In this document: positions 36,311 to 50,326 of the stretch, piece by piece
Layout of the letters: every line of letters starts with the position of its first letter
How positions within the stretch are numbered: position 1 is the stretch's first letter
Origin: Comamonadaceae bacterium
GTDB taxonomy: Bacteria; Pseudomonadota; Gammaproteobacteria; Burkholderiales; Burkholderiaceae_C
Length of the DNA: 64,000 nt
Direction: 5' to 3'
Assembly (NCBI GenBank): GCA_947479935.1
Contig: CANKBG010000009.1
Span: 19,394-83,393 of the forward strand
The notes under the pieces: model-generated
What the model saw: only the letters and a program-made list of their open reading frames with translations
What the model was told of the DNA's origin: nothing
Database searches by the model: none
Translations under genes and position numbers: made by a program

Positions 36311-38320
36311 TCATGCCACTTGCTGAAGTCTTTCTAGCTCTTCAGACCAGGCCAGCCATTGAGCTTCCAAAGACGCCAGGGCTGAGTTAACAGCATTGAG
36401 TTGTTTACCAGCCTCGACAATCTCGGAGGGCGGCAGGGGCGTTGCCAACCTATTTTCAAGTGCTAATTTATCGGCTTGAAGCTCCGACATTTTCTGGTCC
36501 GCTTGCTCAATCGATTTCTTCAAGGGTTTTTCCAAAGCTGACTTTTGCTGTCGGTGCAAGGCATCTTTTTTTTTCTGCTCTGCAGTTCGATTGGCGGTAG
36601 GGGTTTTTGCTTTGGTAGTTTGTGTGGCCACAGGTTTGAGCACCTGAATGGCTGCCGAGGCGACTGGTGCATTTGCCGCAACGTCATTGGCTTTGGCTTC
36701 TTCGCGCAGACGTTTTGACTCTTCAAGCAAATACTTTTGATAATCATCCAAGTCGCCATCAAAAGGCTTAATTTCACCCCGACCCACCAGCCAAAATTCA
36801 TCGCAAACGGCACGCAGCAAGGCGCGATCGTGGCTGACCAGGATGACGGTACCCTCAAATTCATTCAAGGCCATGGACAAGGCTTCGCGGGTGGCCAAAT
36901 CTAAGTGGTTGGTAGGCTCGTCAAGCAGCAAGAGGTTAGGGCGCTGCCAAACGATCATGGCCAAAACCAAGCGTGCTTTTTCACCACCGCTCATGGAGCC
37001 CACACTCTGCTTCACCATGTCGCCCGTGAAGTTAAAAGTGCCTAAGAAGTTTCGCAAGTCTTGTTCGCGAGAAGATTGACCTGGCGTGGCGCCTAACTCC
37101 TTCACCAACCGAATCATGTGCTCGAGGGGGTTGTCGTCAGGATGCAGAACGTCTAATTCTTGTTGCGCAAAGTAACCAATGTTCAGGCCTTTACCTTCGG
37201 TAAGTTCACCCGATAGCGCCTTGATACTGCGGGCAATGGTTTTGACCAGTGTTGATTTGCCTTGACCATTGGCGCCCAAAATGCCGATGCGTTGACCGGC
37301 CAACACCGACTTGTTCACATTTCGAACAATCACCTTTTCAGAGCCATCAACGGTGTAGCCGAGGTTGGCATTTGAAATGGCCAGCATGGGATTGGGCAAA
37401 TTGACCGGCTCTTTGAATTCAAAGGTGAAATCGGCATCAGCTAAAACGGGTGCAATTTTTTCCATCCGTTCCAAGGCCTTGACGCGACTCTGCGCCTGTT
37501 TGGCTTTGCTAGCCTTGGCCTTGAAGCGGTCAATGAACTTTTGCAAGTGCGCAATTTTGTCTTGCTGCTTTGAAAAAGAGGCCTGTTGTAATTCAAGTTG
37601 CTGTGATCGCAAGGTTTCAAATGAGCTGTAATTTCCGCCATATCGGTTGAGTTTGGCGTGATCAATGTGCAATGTGACATCGGTGACGGCGTCTAGAAAC
37701 TCGCGGTCGTGACTGATCACAATCATGGTTCCAATGTAGCGCTTGAGCCAAGCCTCTAGCCACACCAAGGCGTCCAGATCTAAGTGGTTGGTGGGTTCGT
37801 CCAGAATAAGCAAGTCAGAAGGGCACATGAGGGCCCTGGCCAATTGGAGTCGCATCCGCCATCCGCCAGAAAAGCTGTTCACGGGTTGGTCCAGTTCGCT
37901 TGACTTGAATCCCAAACCCAAAATCAGCGATTGAGCGCGTGGCACGGCATCATGCTCGCCCGCATCTGCCAAGTCCACATGGGCATGGGCCATGGCCATG
38001 CCGTCTTCTGAAAGCTCAGCGGCGTGAAGTACGTCACGCAATTCGGCCAAACGTGTATCTCCCCCGAGCACAAAATCGGTGGCACTCTCTTCTGTTTCTG
38101 GCATGTTTTGCGACACTTGCGCTAAGCGCCATTGCTTGGGCATTGAAAAGTCACCGCCATCTTCATGAAGGGTGCCATTGAAAAGCGCAAACAAGCTTGA
38201 TTTTCCAGCACCGTTTCGTCCCACCAGCCCGACTTTTTCTCCAGGGTTGAGTGTGACGGAAGCTGCATCAAGCAAGACTTTGGCGCTTCGACGCAGCGTG
38301 ACGTTTTTCAGTTGAATCAT
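36311..38320 (-). CDS. ABC-F family ribosome-associated ATPase, YheS-like
   Basis: This 669-residue protein has two ABC domains and no membrane segment. Walker A motifs are GRNGAGKS and GANGQGKS, signatures FSGGWRMRLQLARAL and MSGGEKARLVLAM, with LLILDEPTNHLD twice. The linker contains RFKAKASKAKQAQSRVKALE, the ribosome-contacting arm that is very similar to YheS. A charged C-terminal coiled coil follows (about residues 560-669). ABC-F proteins act in the ribosomal E site to relieve stalled translation. It could have an antibiotic-protection role, but YheS-type housekeeping is more likely. Confidence 0.93.
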   Translation of the reverse strand: MIQLKNVTLRRSAKVLLDAASVTLNPGEKVGLVGRNGAGKSSLFALFNGTLHEDGGDFSMPKQWRLAQVSQNMPETEESATDFVLGGDTRLAELRDVLHAAELSEDGMAMAHAHVDLADAGEHDAVPRAQSLILGLGFKSSELDQPVNSFSGGWRMRLQLARALMCPSDLLILDEPTNHLDLDALVWLEAWLKRYIGTMIVISHDREFLDAVTDVTLHIDHAKLNRYGGNYSSFETLRSQQLELQQASFSKQQDKIAHLQKFIDRFKAKASKAKQAQSRVKALERMEKIAPVLADADFTFEFKEPVNLPNPMLAISNANLGYTVDGSEKVIVRNVNKSVLAGQRIGILGANGQGKSTLVKTIARSIKALSGELTEGKGLNIGYFAQQELDVLHPDDNPLEHMIRLVKELGATPGQSSREQDLRNFLGTFNFTGDMVKQSVGSMSGGEKARLVLAMIVWQRPNLLLLDEPTNHLDLATREALSMALNEFEGTVILVSHDRALLRAVCDEFWLVGRGEIKPFDGDLDDYQKYLLEESKRLREEAKANDVAANAPVASAAIQVLKPVATQTTKAKTPTANRTAEQKKKDALHRQQKSALEKPLKKSIEQADQKMSELQADKLALENRLATPLPPSEIVEAGKQLNAVNSALASLEAQWLAWSEELERLQQVA

Positions 38321-38402
38321 GTAAGGGGTTGAGCATCGGCCGCGCTGAAGCGGCGACCGAGGAAAATCAATTCTGCATTAGGTGAATTTTAAAAGAAGGA
38401 AA

Positions 38403-38415
38403 GGGCAAAAAGCCC
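38403..38415 (-). terminator. Weak hairpin with T-rich tail between prmB and the ABC-F gene
   Basis: Read leftward, GGGC-TTTTT-GCCC is followed by TTTCCTTCTTTT. The stem is only 4 bp, so termination is uncertain. It lies in the 189-bp gap between the end of prmB and the start of the YheS-like gene; nothing else was recognised there. Confidence 0.3.
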
Positions 38416-38509
38416 AAGGACTTGAAGAGCGCCAAGCCACTGGTGTTTGATTCCCAAGTGCACAACACTGCAAGATCTGAAGTGTATCTGAACGGTGCGG
38501 TGACATGGC

Positions 38510-39430
38510 TCAGCTAAGATCTTTCATAAGCGCTTCACGCGTGACCAACAAAACTTGGTCTTCGCCGGCGCTGGTTTCGAGCCAAACAGCCTCAAGACGA
38601 GGGAATGCATTTTCAAAGTGCTCACGCTCATTGCCAATTTCTAAAATCAAAATGGCCTTCTTATTCATGCGTTGAGGCAAGTCTCTTAAAAGCTGTCGAA
38701 CAAAGTCCATGCCATCGGCACCACCGGCCAATGCTATTACAGGTTCTGCTTTGTATTCGTCGGGTAGCGCTTGCATGCTCGACTCGCACACATAGGGGGG
38801 ATTGCAAACAATGCAATCAAATTTGGCGTGAATGGCTTGCAAGCCATCGCTTTCTAGAAGTTGAATACGTTCCCCTAGATGGTGTTTTTCTACATTGATC
38901 TTGGCAACCTCTAGGGCCTCCAGTGAAATATCGGCACCTAAAACAAAGGTATCAGGGTAGGTCATGGCACACAAAACAGCCAAGCTGCCATTGCCTGTGC
39001 AAAGGTCTAAAAATTGATGGCTGCCTTCTGAAAGCCAGCCATCAAACGCGCCGTCCACGATCAACTCGGCAATAAAGCTGCGAGGCACGATGGTGCGCTC
39101 ATCCACGTAAAAAGAAATTCCTTGCAGCCATGCTTCTTGAGTGAGATAGGCGGCAGGTTTGCGCGTTTGTATGCGCTTTCCAATCAAATCTTTGCAAGCT
39201 GATATTTGTTCTGCTGAAATATGGTGCAATTTGCACGAGAGGCCTAAATCAGTGATCTGATTTTGAATGACATGCAGATCTTCAGACAGGTCGAGATCCA
39301 AGGGGAGCTTCAGTTGCCACAAAATCAGCCAAGTAGCTTCATCGTGGGCATTCAACGTGCCATGTCCATAGGCAACTTGGGCTTGCTCAAGGTCATGAGC
39401 ACCCGATTGGATGAGTTGAATCAAATTCAT
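38510..39430 (-). CDS. prmB: Ribosomal protein L3 N5-glutamine methyltransferase
   Basis: This 306-residue SAM-dependent methyltransferase has the SAM motif FLDLCTGNGSLAVL and the catalytic CNPPYVCESS that binds the glutamine amide. The following LPDEYKAEPVIALAGGADG matches PrmB (L3 specific) and not PrmC (release factors). It starts 15 bases after dapE on the same strand and probably belongs to the dapC-dapE-prmB transcript. Confidence 0.93.
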   Translation of the reverse strand: MNLIQLIQSGAHDLEQAQVAYGHGTLNAHDEATWLILWQLKLPLDLDLSEDLHVIQNQITDLGLSCKLHHISAEQISACKDLIGKRIQTRKPAAYLTQEAWLQGISFYVDERTIVPRSFIAELIVDGAFDGWLSEGSHQFLDLCTGNGSLAVLCAMTYPDTFVLGADISLEALEVAKINVEKHHLGERIQLLESDGLQAIHAKFDCIVCNPPYVCESSMQALPDEYKAEPVIALAGGADGMDFVRQLLRDLPQRMNKKAILILEIGNEREHFENAFPRLEAVWLETSAGEDQVLLVTREALMKDLS

Positions 39431-39445
39431 GAAGACGCAGCTAAA

Positions 39446-40618
39446 TTAATTGGCAGGAGCTGATTCAGCGAAGGAGGCTTGATTTAATTTCAACAGCACC
39501 TGTTTGTAAATTTCTTTCAGCGGCTCAATGTCCTCTAGGGCCACGTGCTCATCTATTTTGTGGATGGTGGCATTGGGAGGGCCCAGTTCAATGACTTGGG
39601 GGCAGGTTTGTGCAATAAACCGTCCGTCGCTGGTGCCTCCTGTAGTGGACAACTCAGTTTGAAGGCCTGTCACTTGATGAATGGCACTTCTTACCGCTTC
39701 AACCAAGGTGCCTGGTGTGGTTAAAAATGGCAGGCCGCTCAGTGTCCATGCAATTTCAAACGTAAGCTCATGTTTGTTCAAAATGGCCGTGAGTCTTTGC
39801 TTCAATGAGTCGGCTGTAGATTCTGTGCAAAAACGGAAATTGAAGTCGATCACCATCTCGCCTGGAATGACATTGGTGGCGCCTGTGCCCGCTTGTACAT
39901 TGCTAATTTGCCAGCTGGTAGGTGGAAAAAATTCGTTGCCTTCATCCCACAGGGTGGCGGCCAATTCTGCCAATGCCGGAGCAGCGCGGTGAACAGGGTT
40001 GTCGGCCAATTGGGGATAGGCAATATGGCCTTGTATGCCCTTCACAATCAGCTTGCCACTGAGGGAGCCGCGGCGGCCATTTTTGATCATGTCACCTGTT
40101 TTTTTAACAGATGTCGGTTCTCCGACGATGCAGAAGTCAGGGGTTTCGTTTCGTTGCTTGAGCAATTCGCAAATTCGAACCGTGCCATCCAAGGCAGGGC
40201 CTTCTTCGTCGCTGGTTAAAAGAAAAGCAATTCCGAGTGCAGGGTTCGGACACTCTTTTAAAAATTCTTGAGTGGCAACCACCATGGCGGCCAAGGAAGT
40301 TTTCATATCACTGGCCCCACGACCGAATAATTGACCGTCGCGATGGCTGGGCGTAAAAGGATCGCTGCTCCATTTTGACAAGGGACCTGTGGGTACCACG
40401 TCAACATGGCCAGCAAAGGCCAAAGTTTTTTGAGACGAACCGGGACGTTTTGCCCACAAATTTCGAACACGAAATGTTTCAGGCCCTAGGTCAATCATCT
40501 CGCAGTCAAATCCAAGCGGCTTTAGATGCGAAATGATGAGTGCTGTGCAGCCGCCATCCTCCGGCGTGATGGAGGGCAGGGCAATCAACTGCTCTGCCAG
40601 TCTTAAGGTGGTATTCAT
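39446..40618 (-). CDS. dapE: Succinyl-diaminopimelate desuccinylase
   Basis: This 390-residue M20-fold di-zinc enzyme of lysine and diaminopimelate synthesis splits N-succinyl-LL-DAP. Residues seen: His71 and Asp73 in GHVDVVPTG, Asp104 in GASDMKTS, Glu138-Glu139 in TSDEEGPA, and GGTSDGRF near the C-terminus. The length is a little above the usual 375-380. It overlaps dapC by 4 bases (ATGA), so the two steps are coupled. Confidence 0.95.
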   Translation of the reverse strand: MNTTLRLAEQLIALPSITPEDGGCTALIISHLKPLGFDCEMIDLGPETFRVRNLWAKRPGSSQKTLAFAGHVDVVPTGPLSKWSSDPFTPSHRDGQLFGRGASDMKTSLAAMVVATQEFLKECPNPALGIAFLLTSDEEGPALDGTVRICELLKQRNETPDFCIVGEPTSVKKTGDMIKNGRRGSLSGKLIVKGIQGHIAYPQLADNPVHRAAPALAELAATLWDEGNEFFPPTSWQISNVQAGTGATNVIPGEMVIDFNFRFCTESTADSLKQRLTAILNKHELTFEIAWTLSGLPFLTTPGTLVEAVRSAIHQVTGLQTELSTTGGTSDGRFIAQTCPQVIELGPPNATIHKIDEHVALEDIEPLKEIYKQVLLKLNQASFAESAPAN

Positions 40619-41826
40619 GTGGGACGACCTGCGCGAATGAAGCGAGCAATGCGCTCTGCGGCTTCAAGGCATTCTGCAGTTTCTGCAACCAAGGCCATGC
40701 GGACACGTCCTTGACCCGGATTTTTGCCATCGACGGTTCGGCCGATGTAACTGCCTGGTAAAACGGTGACGTTTTCAGTTGCGTAAAGTTCACGTGCAAA
40801 ATCGGTGTCGCTTTTGTGCCATACGGCAGGCACGCCAGCCCACAGGTAAAAGCTGGCATCGGGTAGTTGAACATCCATGACTTTTGACAAGACCGGGGTA
40901 ACTTGTGAAAATTTGGCGCGATAAAGATTGCGGTTTTCAATCACATGCGCTTCGTCGTTCCATGCAGCAATGCTAGCCGTTTGAACCACGCCACTCATGG
41001 CGCAGCCGTGGTAGGTGCGATACAGTAAAAAGTCTTTGATGATGTTGGCATCGCCCGCCACAAAACCACTTCGAAGTCCGGGAACGTTGCTTCTTTTGGA
41101 CAGGCTGGTGAAGGCAATAAGTCGCTTGAAATCTTTGTGACCCAAGAGGCTTGCAGCCTCTAGGCCACCCAAGGGGGCTTCTTCGCGGAAATAGATTTCG
41201 CTGTAGCACTCATCAGAGGCAATCACAAAGCCATACTTTTCACTTAATTCAAACAGTTTTTGCCATTCATTCAAGGGCATGACCTTGCCGGTGGGATTTC
41301 CTGGGGAACACACAAAGACGAGTTGAGTTTTGGACCAAACTTCTGATGGAACGGCGTCCCAATCAGCAGAAAAGTCGTTTTCTGGGGCATTGGCCACATA
41401 AAAGGGCTCTGCACCGCCCAAAAGGGTGGCGCCCTCGTAGATTTGATAAAACGGGTTCGGACTGACCACTCTGGCACCAGGCTGGGTGGGATCGAGCACG
41501 GCTTGAGCCAATGAAAAAAGGGCCTCTCTTGAGCCGTTGACAGGCAAAATTTGAGAGGCAGCATTGATTTCAATCCCATAGCGGCGCATCAGCCATTGTG
41601 CGCAAGCTTCGCGCATGCGCAATTCACCTGCCGTGGCTGGGTAGCCAGAAAGTGCCGCATCGAGCGAGCCAATTAAGGCTTTTTTGATGAATTCTGGAGT
41701 GGCATGTTTGGGTTCGCCAATGCCTAAGCTAATGTGGGCGAGATGTGATGGAGGGGTGACGCCCGTAAATAACTGCCGGAGGCGTTCGAAGGGATAAGGC
41801 TGAAGGGTGGCCAATAGAGGATTCAT
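40615..41826 (-). CDS. dapC: Succinyldiaminopimelate transaminase
   Basis: This 403-residue PLP-dependent aminotransferase of fold type I makes N-succinyl-LL-DAP. It has [11 protein letters not shown], the ASDECYSE aspartate that contacts PLP, and [17 protein letters not shown] with the Schiff-base lysine. The N-terminus [16 protein letters not shown] is characteristic of DapC in this group. The ATG at 41826 directly abuts GGAGG with no spacer, so the initiation mode is odd; an in-frame TTG at 41841 is an alternative. It is the first gene of dapC-dapE-prmB and is divergent from smc. Confidence 0.92.
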   Translation of the reverse strand: MNPLLATLQPYPFERLRQLFTGVTPPSHLAHISLGIGEPKHATPEFIKKALIGSLDAALSGYPATAGELRMREACAQWLMRRYGIEINAASQILPVNGSREALFSLAQAVLDPTQPGARVVSPNPFYQIYEGATLLGGAEPFYVANAPENDFSADWDAVPSEVWSKTQLVFVCSPGNPTGKVMPLNEWQKLFELSEKYGFVIASDECYSEIYFREEAPLGGLEAASLLGHKDFKRLIAFTSLSKRSNVPGLRSGFVAGDANIIKDFLLYRTYHGCAMSGVVQTASIAAWNDEAHVIENRNLYRAKFSQVTPVLSKVMDVQLPDASFYLWAGVPAVWHKSDTDFARELYATENVTVLPGSYIGRTVDGKNPGQGRVRMALVAETAECLEAAERIARFIRAGRPT

Positions 41827-41832
41827 CCTCCA

Positions 41833-41867
41833 ATTATCCAAGATTGTGGCGGCCTTTTCTGTGTCAA
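41833..41867 (-). promoter_or_regulatory. Promoter-like elements TTGACA and GATAAT upstream of dapC
   Basis: On the minus strand a perfect TTGACA lies at 41867-41862 and GATAAT at 41838-41833, with 23 bases between them. That is too far apart for a standard sigma-70 promoter. If GATAAT alone served as the -10 element, transcription would begin at or near the dapC ATG, giving a leaderless message. This is speculative. Confidence 0.25.
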
Positions 41868-41945
41868 TTTCAGTTGTTTTACTTCCCTGAGAGGGGCCGC
41901 TGGTCGGTTAACATGGAGGCTTGCGGCACAAGGTGTGCCTTCTGC

Positions 41946-41969
41946 CCCAATTTCTGACCCAATTTCTGA
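41946..41969 (+). repeat. Tandem 12-bp repeat (CCCAATTTCTGA x2) just before smc
   Basis: Two exact copies of CCCAATTTCTGA occur back to back, ending five bases before the GTG start of smc. If read in the smc frame they would add a repeated QFLT pair, which does not look like Smc sequence, so they lie in the leader. They replace any visible ribosome-binding site. Confidence 0.6.
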
Positions 41970-41974
41970 CTCTT

Positions 41975-44900
41975 GTGCGCCTCAATTCCATCAAATTATC
42001 TGGATTTAAATCCTTCGCAGAACCCACAAACTTCGTTCTACCTGGCCAGTTGGTAGGTGTTGTGGGCCCTAACGGTTGCGGCAAGTCCAACATCATGGAT
42101 GCTTGCCGCTGGGTACTGGGTGAATCGAAGGCATCTGAATTGCGTGGTGAATCCATGCAAGACGTTATTTTTAATGGCACCAACACACGCAAACCGGCCA
42201 GTCGCGCCAGCGTTGAATTGGTTTTTGACAACGCCGATCACCGTGCCGGTGGTCAGTGGGGGCAGTTTGCCGAAATTGCAGTCAAACGTGTTTTAACGCG
42301 CGATGGCAACAGCAGTTATTACATCAACAATCAACCCGTTCGCAGGCGCGATGTACAAGACGTGTTTTTGGGGACTGGCTTGGGCCCACGTGCATACGCC
42401 ATCATTGGTCAGGGCACCATCAGTCGAATCATTGAATCTCGCCCTGAAGAGTTGCGCTTATTTTTAGAAGAGGCTGCGGGCGTTTCAAAGTACAAAGAAC
42501 GTCGGCGTGAAACTGAACATCGATTGTCAGACACTCGCGAAAATTTAACGCGTGTCGAAGACATCTTGCGGGAACTCAATGCCAATTTAGAAAAGCTTGA
42601 AAAACAAGCGGAGGTAGCCCAACGCTTTAATGATTTGAAAGCTGACAGTTCGCTCAAGCAGCAACAACTGTGGTTCTTCAAACGGTCTGATGCTGAATCT
42701 GATCAAGTCAAAATTAAAGCGGATGTAGACAAAGCTGTTATTGATCTAGAATCGCGAATTGCCGATTTAAGGCACGTCGAAGCCGACCTTGAAACCGTTC
42801 GCCAAGCGCACTATGCGGCCGGAGATCAAGTCAACCAAGCGCAAGGCCTGTTGTACGAAGCCACCGCTGAAGTGGGCCGCTTAGAGGCAGAAATTCGCTT
42901 TGTGGTGGAAGGTCGGCAGCGAGCTGAGCAGCGTTTGATTCAACTACAGTCGCAAACTGCTGATTGGTCTGACAGGCAAGCGCAAGCGCAAGCCGAATTG
43001 GCATCACTGGCCGATCAAGCGCTACAAGCCGAAGATCAAACCATGACCTTGGCTGCGCAATTAGAAGATCAGTCTCAAGCTTTGCCTGAATTGGAAGAAT
43101 TCCTTCGCCAAGCACAAGCCAAATCCAATGAGCAACGCGGCAGTGTGGTCCAAGTTCAACAACAAATTCAAGTGTTAGCGGCAGACCAACGCAACATTGA
43201 AGATCAAACGCGTCAACTGACCCTGCGTCGCGAACGCTTGGTAGCCGATCGCAACGCGCTTGAAACGCCAGACGACCAGCGATTGGTCAGCTTGAAGGAC
43301 CAGTTGGCGCAAGCCGATAGCGTGGCCAAGGAATCCAGTGCCAGATTGCAGGAACTAGAGGAGCAAACGCCCTTGCTAGACCAAGAGCGACGTGATCTGC
43401 AAAATACTGTCAATGATGAATCGGCCAAGTTAGCAGACTTGTCTGCCAAAATTGAAGCCCTTAAATCGCTTCAAGAAAAAGTCAAGACCGACGGTAAATT
43501 GAAGCCTTGGTTGAACAAGCACGGTCTTGAAAATCTTCAAGGTTTGTGGCGCAAAATTCACATGGAAACGGGTTGGGAAAATGCCATGGAGTCGGCGTTG
43601 CGCGAGCGCTTGTCTTCCTTGGAAGTCTCTCGCCTTGACATGGTCAAAGCCTTTGCTGCCGATTCTCCGCCAGCCAAGTTGTCTTTTTATACGCCGCCAA
43701 ATGCCACGACCACGGCGGCGCGAAAAGGTTTGCCATCGGCATGTCGACCCTTGGCTGATTTACTTCGTTTATCAGATGCGGGGCTTTCTGCATTGCTCAC
43801 CGACTGGCTTCAAGGTTATTTCACTGCACCTTCCTTGGAAGATGCCATGACTTGGCGCGATCAATTGCAAGGCAGTGAGTGCTTTGTCGTTCAAGCGGGT
43901 CATGCCATTGGCAAAAATAGTGTCAGTTTTTATGCCCCCGATTCTGAGCAAGCGGGATTGTTGGCCCGTGCCCAAGACATTGAAAATTTTGAAAAGCATT
44001 TGCGTGCACAAACACTGATTGCAGAAGAATCACGCACGGCTTCTGTTCGTTCAGAGGCTGCTTATTCCGAGGCGGCTCAACGCTTAATTTCAATACGCCA
44101 AGAAGCTTCTGAAGCGCAATCGAAAGCCCATGAATTGCAAGTTGAAACCTTGCGCCTCAGCCAATGGGCTGAGCAAACGCGTGCTCGAAGTGAGCAAATT
44201 ACAGGCGACATGTCCGAGGTTGACTTAAGCTTGGAAGACTTGCAAGAGCGCCGCATCACGGCAGAAGGTCGTTTTGAAGAACTCGACATGCAATTGGCTG
44301 ACAGTCAAGAACGTCATGCCCAACTGGATGAGCGCGTAATTGAAGCTGAGCGCAAATTGTCAGAATGTCGAGAGCAACAAAGAACCCTGGAACGTTTAGC
44401 GCAAGAAGCAACTTTCTCGCAGCGAAGTTTGGAAGCTCGCCGGTCGGAACTTCAGCGCGGCATTGAAACTGCCGGACAGCAAATTGAATCCATAGCGGCA
44501 GAGCAAGAGCGTGCTAAAGATGAACTTTCGCGTTTAACCGATGCGGCAGCGCAAGCAGGTTTGCAAAATGCGTTGGCCATGAAAATGGAGCGCGAGCAAG
44601 TCTTGGGTTCCAAGCGCAGCGAATACGACGACCTCACAGCTCGTTTGCGTGCTAGTGATGAGAGACGCATGGGTTTTGAGCGCGAACTCGACCCTTTGCG
44701 TCAGCGCATCACTGAATTGCAATTGAAAGAACAAGCCTCCCGTTTGGGGCTTGAGCAATACACTCAATTGTTGCAAGACGCTGAAGCCGATTTGGAGGCG
44801 TTGGCCAAGTCAATTGAAGATGGCAATGTTCGACTGACCGGATTGCAATCTGAAATTGATCGATTAAATCGAGAAATCGTGTCATTGGGCGCCGTCAATT

Positions 44901-45502
44901 TGGCCGCATTGGAAGAACTGACAACATCACGTGAACGCAAAATTTTCTTGGACGCTCAAACGGCCGACCTCACTGAAGCCATGAGCACTTTGGAAGACGC
45001 TATCAAGAAAATCGACGCTGAAACACGCGATTTGTTGGCAGGTACTTTCAAAATTGTCAACGAGCATTTTGGTCGTATGTTTCCAGAATTGTTTGGGGGT
45101 GGAAATGCTCGACTCGTCATGACAGGCGACGAAATTTTAGATTCTGGGGTTCAGGTCATGGCGCAACCACCTGGCAAAAAGAATCAGACCATTAATTTGT
45201 TGTCAGGTGGTGAAAAAGCGCTGACAGCCATTGCGCTGGTATTTGCCATTTTCCAACTCAATCCAGCGCCATTCTGTTTGCTTGACGAAGTTGACGCGCC
45301 ACTGGACGACAGCAACACCGAGCGCTATACCAAGTTGGTCAAGAGCATGGGCAAAGAAACACAGTTCTTGTTCATCAGTCACAACAAGATTGCCATGGAA
45401 ATGGCCGAACAGCTCATTGGCGTCACCATGCAAGAGCAGGGGGTTTCGCGAATTGTGGCTGTTGACATGGAAGCTGCTGTCACCATGGCCGATCTGACTT
45501 AA
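41975..45502 (+). CDS. smc: Chromosome segregation protein SMC
   Basis: This 1175-residue SMC ATPase has Walker A GPNGCGKSNIMDA at the N-terminus, two long coiled coils around a hinge (about residues 500-650), and the C-terminal signature LLSGGEKALTAIALVFA with LLDEVDAPLDDSN. It compacts and separates sister chromosomes. I chose the GTG at 41975 because RLNSIKLSGFKSFA is the normal Smc N-terminus; an upstream ATG at 41921 would add an unrelated tail. It heads smc-zipA-ligA-def. Confidence 0.96.
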   Translation: MRLNSIKLSGFKSFAEPTNFVLPGQLVGVVGPNGCGKSNIMDACRWVLGESKASELRGESMQDVIFNGTNTRKPASRASVELVFDNADHRAGGQWGQFAEIAVKRVLTRDGNSSYYINNQPVRRRDVQDVFLGTGLGPRAYAIIGQGTISRIIESRPEELRLFLEEAAGVSKYKERRRETEHRLSDTRENLTRVEDILRELNANLEKLEKQAEVAQRFNDLKADSSLKQQQLWFFKRSDAESDQVKIKADVDKAVIDLESRIADLRHVEADLETVRQAHYAAGDQVNQAQGLLYEATAEVGRLEAEIRFVVEGRQRAEQRLIQLQSQTADWSDRQAQAQAELASLADQALQAEDQTMTLAAQLEDQSQALPELEEFLRQAQAKSNEQRGSVVQVQQQIQVLAADQRNIEDQTRQLTLRRERLVADRNALETPDDQRLVSLKDQLAQADSVAKESSARLQELEEQTPLLDQERRDLQNTVNDESAKLADLSAKIEALKSLQEKVKTDGKLKPWLNKHGLENLQGLWRKIHMETGWENAMESALRERLSSLEVSRLDMVKAFAADSPPAKLSFYTPPNATTTAARKGLPSACRPLADLLRLSDAGLSALLTDWLQGYFTAPSLEDAMTWRDQLQGSECFVVQAGHAIGKNSVSFYAPDSEQAGLLARAQDIENFEKHLRAQTLIAEESRTASVRSEAAYSEAAQRLISIRQEASEAQSKAHELQVETLRLSQWAEQTRARSEQITGDMSEVDLSLEDLQERRITAEGRFEELDMQLADSQERHAQLDERVIEAERKLSECREQQRTLERLAQEATFSQRSLEARRSELQRGIETAGQQIESIAAEQERAKDELSRLTDAAAQAGLQNALAMKMEREQVLGSKRSEYDDLTARLRASDERRMGFERELDPLRQRITELQLKEQASRLGLEQYTQLLQDAEADLEALAKSIEDGNVRLTGLQSEIDRLNREIVSLGAVNLAALEELTTSRERKIFLDAQTADLTEAMSTLEDAIKKIDAETRDLLAGTFKIVNEHFGRMFPELFGGGNARLVMTGDEILDSGVQVMAQPPGKKNQTINLLSGGEKALTAIALVFAIFQLNPAPFCLLDEVDAPLDDSNTERYTKLVKSMGKETQFLFISHNKIAMEMAEQLIGVTMQEQGVSRIVAVDMEAAVTMADLT

Positions 45503-45521
45503 ATAAACTGCACCCACAACC

Positions 45522-49232
<3,711 letters not shown>

Positions 49233-49294
49233 AGACGGGCCAACCTCTACAGCTTCGTGAATGAGTTCGTCCTCTTTGGCAAAACAAAATAAAT

Positions 49295-50236
49295 TTAAAG
49301 TTCGTAATCATTGACATGGCCCGTCATGGCTTTGGCAACCAAGGCAGGTGTTAAGCGATCGCTGAGGAGTTCGGCAAATTGGTAAACAAAATCTCTCAAA
49401 TAAGCACCTCGTTTAAAGGCAACACGTGCCACATTTTTACCCAACAAGTCACCCAAAGGGCGTGCCACCAAGTCGCCTGCAAGATCGTCTTTGACCGCCA
49501 TCTCGGCTACGATACCAACGCCGAGGCCTAAGCGCACGTAGGTCTTGATAACGTCGGAATCAATGGCTTCCAATGCAATTCGCGGTTGTAATTTTTTGCT
49601 GGCAAATGCGGCATCGATGCGGGTTCTTCCTGTGAATGAGGGGTGGTAGGTGATCAGGGGTTCTTTGGCAATGTCTTCTAAGTGGAGGATTTTTTTCTTG
49701 GCCAAGGGATGATTCGGAGCCATCACCAGCATGTGTTGCCATTCATAGCACGGCAAAGTCACCAATTCTTCGTAAGCTGCCAGTGATTCAGTGGCCATGC
49801 CAATTTCCGCTGTGTCGTCTAAAAGCATGCGCGCAACCTGATCGGGAGAGCCTTGATGCAAACTGATGTTGACCTGTGGGTACTGCTCTCGCAACCGAGC
49901 CACCGGCACAGGTAAGACATAACGCGCTTGTGTATGCGTGGTAGCAATGGAAAGTGTGCCATTGTGTTGTGCGCTGTACTCTTCACCAATCCGCTTCAAA
50001 TTGCCAATTTCGCGCATGATCACTTCGATGCTTTTGAGAACATGTTGGCCAGGTTCTGTAATTCTTTTGAGCCGCTTGCCATGACGCGCAAAGATGTCAA
50101 TGCCGAGCTCTTGCTCTAACTCAATGATGGCTTTGGAAACACCTGGTTGAGAGGTGTGAAGGGCCTTTGCGGCCTCTGTGAGGTTTAAATTACGGCGTGA
50201 AGCTTCTTGGACAAACCGAAATTGATGCAAGTTCAT
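49295..50236 (-). CDS. cysB: CysB-type LysR regulator of sulfur assimilation
   Basis: This 313-residue LysR protein of the CysB/Cbl subgroup has MNLHQFRFVQEASRRNLNLT, then TSQPGVSKAIIELEQELG and FARHGKRL in the DNA-binding domain. The co-inducer domain has TTHTQARYVLP, the region that binds sulfate or N-acetylserine in CysB. Length matches. It stands alone, convergent with def, but is near a sirohydrochlorin chelatase gene, which fits sulfite-reductase cofactor supply. Confidence 0.9.
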   Translation of the reverse strand: MNLHQFRFVQEASRRNLNLTEAAKALHTSQPGVSKAIIELEQELGIDIFARHGKRLKRITEPGQHVLKSIEVIMREIGNLKRIGEEYSAQHNGTLSIATTHTQARYVLPVPVARLREQYPQVNISLHQGSPDQVARMLLDDTAEIGMATESLAAYEELVTLPCYEWQHMLVMAPNHPLAKKKILHLEDIAKEPLITYHPSFTGRTRIDAAFASKKLQPRIALEAIDSDVIKTYVRLGLGVGIVAEMAVKDDLAGDLVARPLGDLLGKNVARVAFKRGAYLRDFVYQFAELLSDRLTPALVAKAMTGHVNDYEL

Positions 50237-50326
50237 ATCAATAAACCTTATAAGGATGACTTTATTATGCCTTACAGATCTATAGAGTTGCCTTTTTGAC
50301 GTCCAAAAGAATGCGCTGTCGATTTT

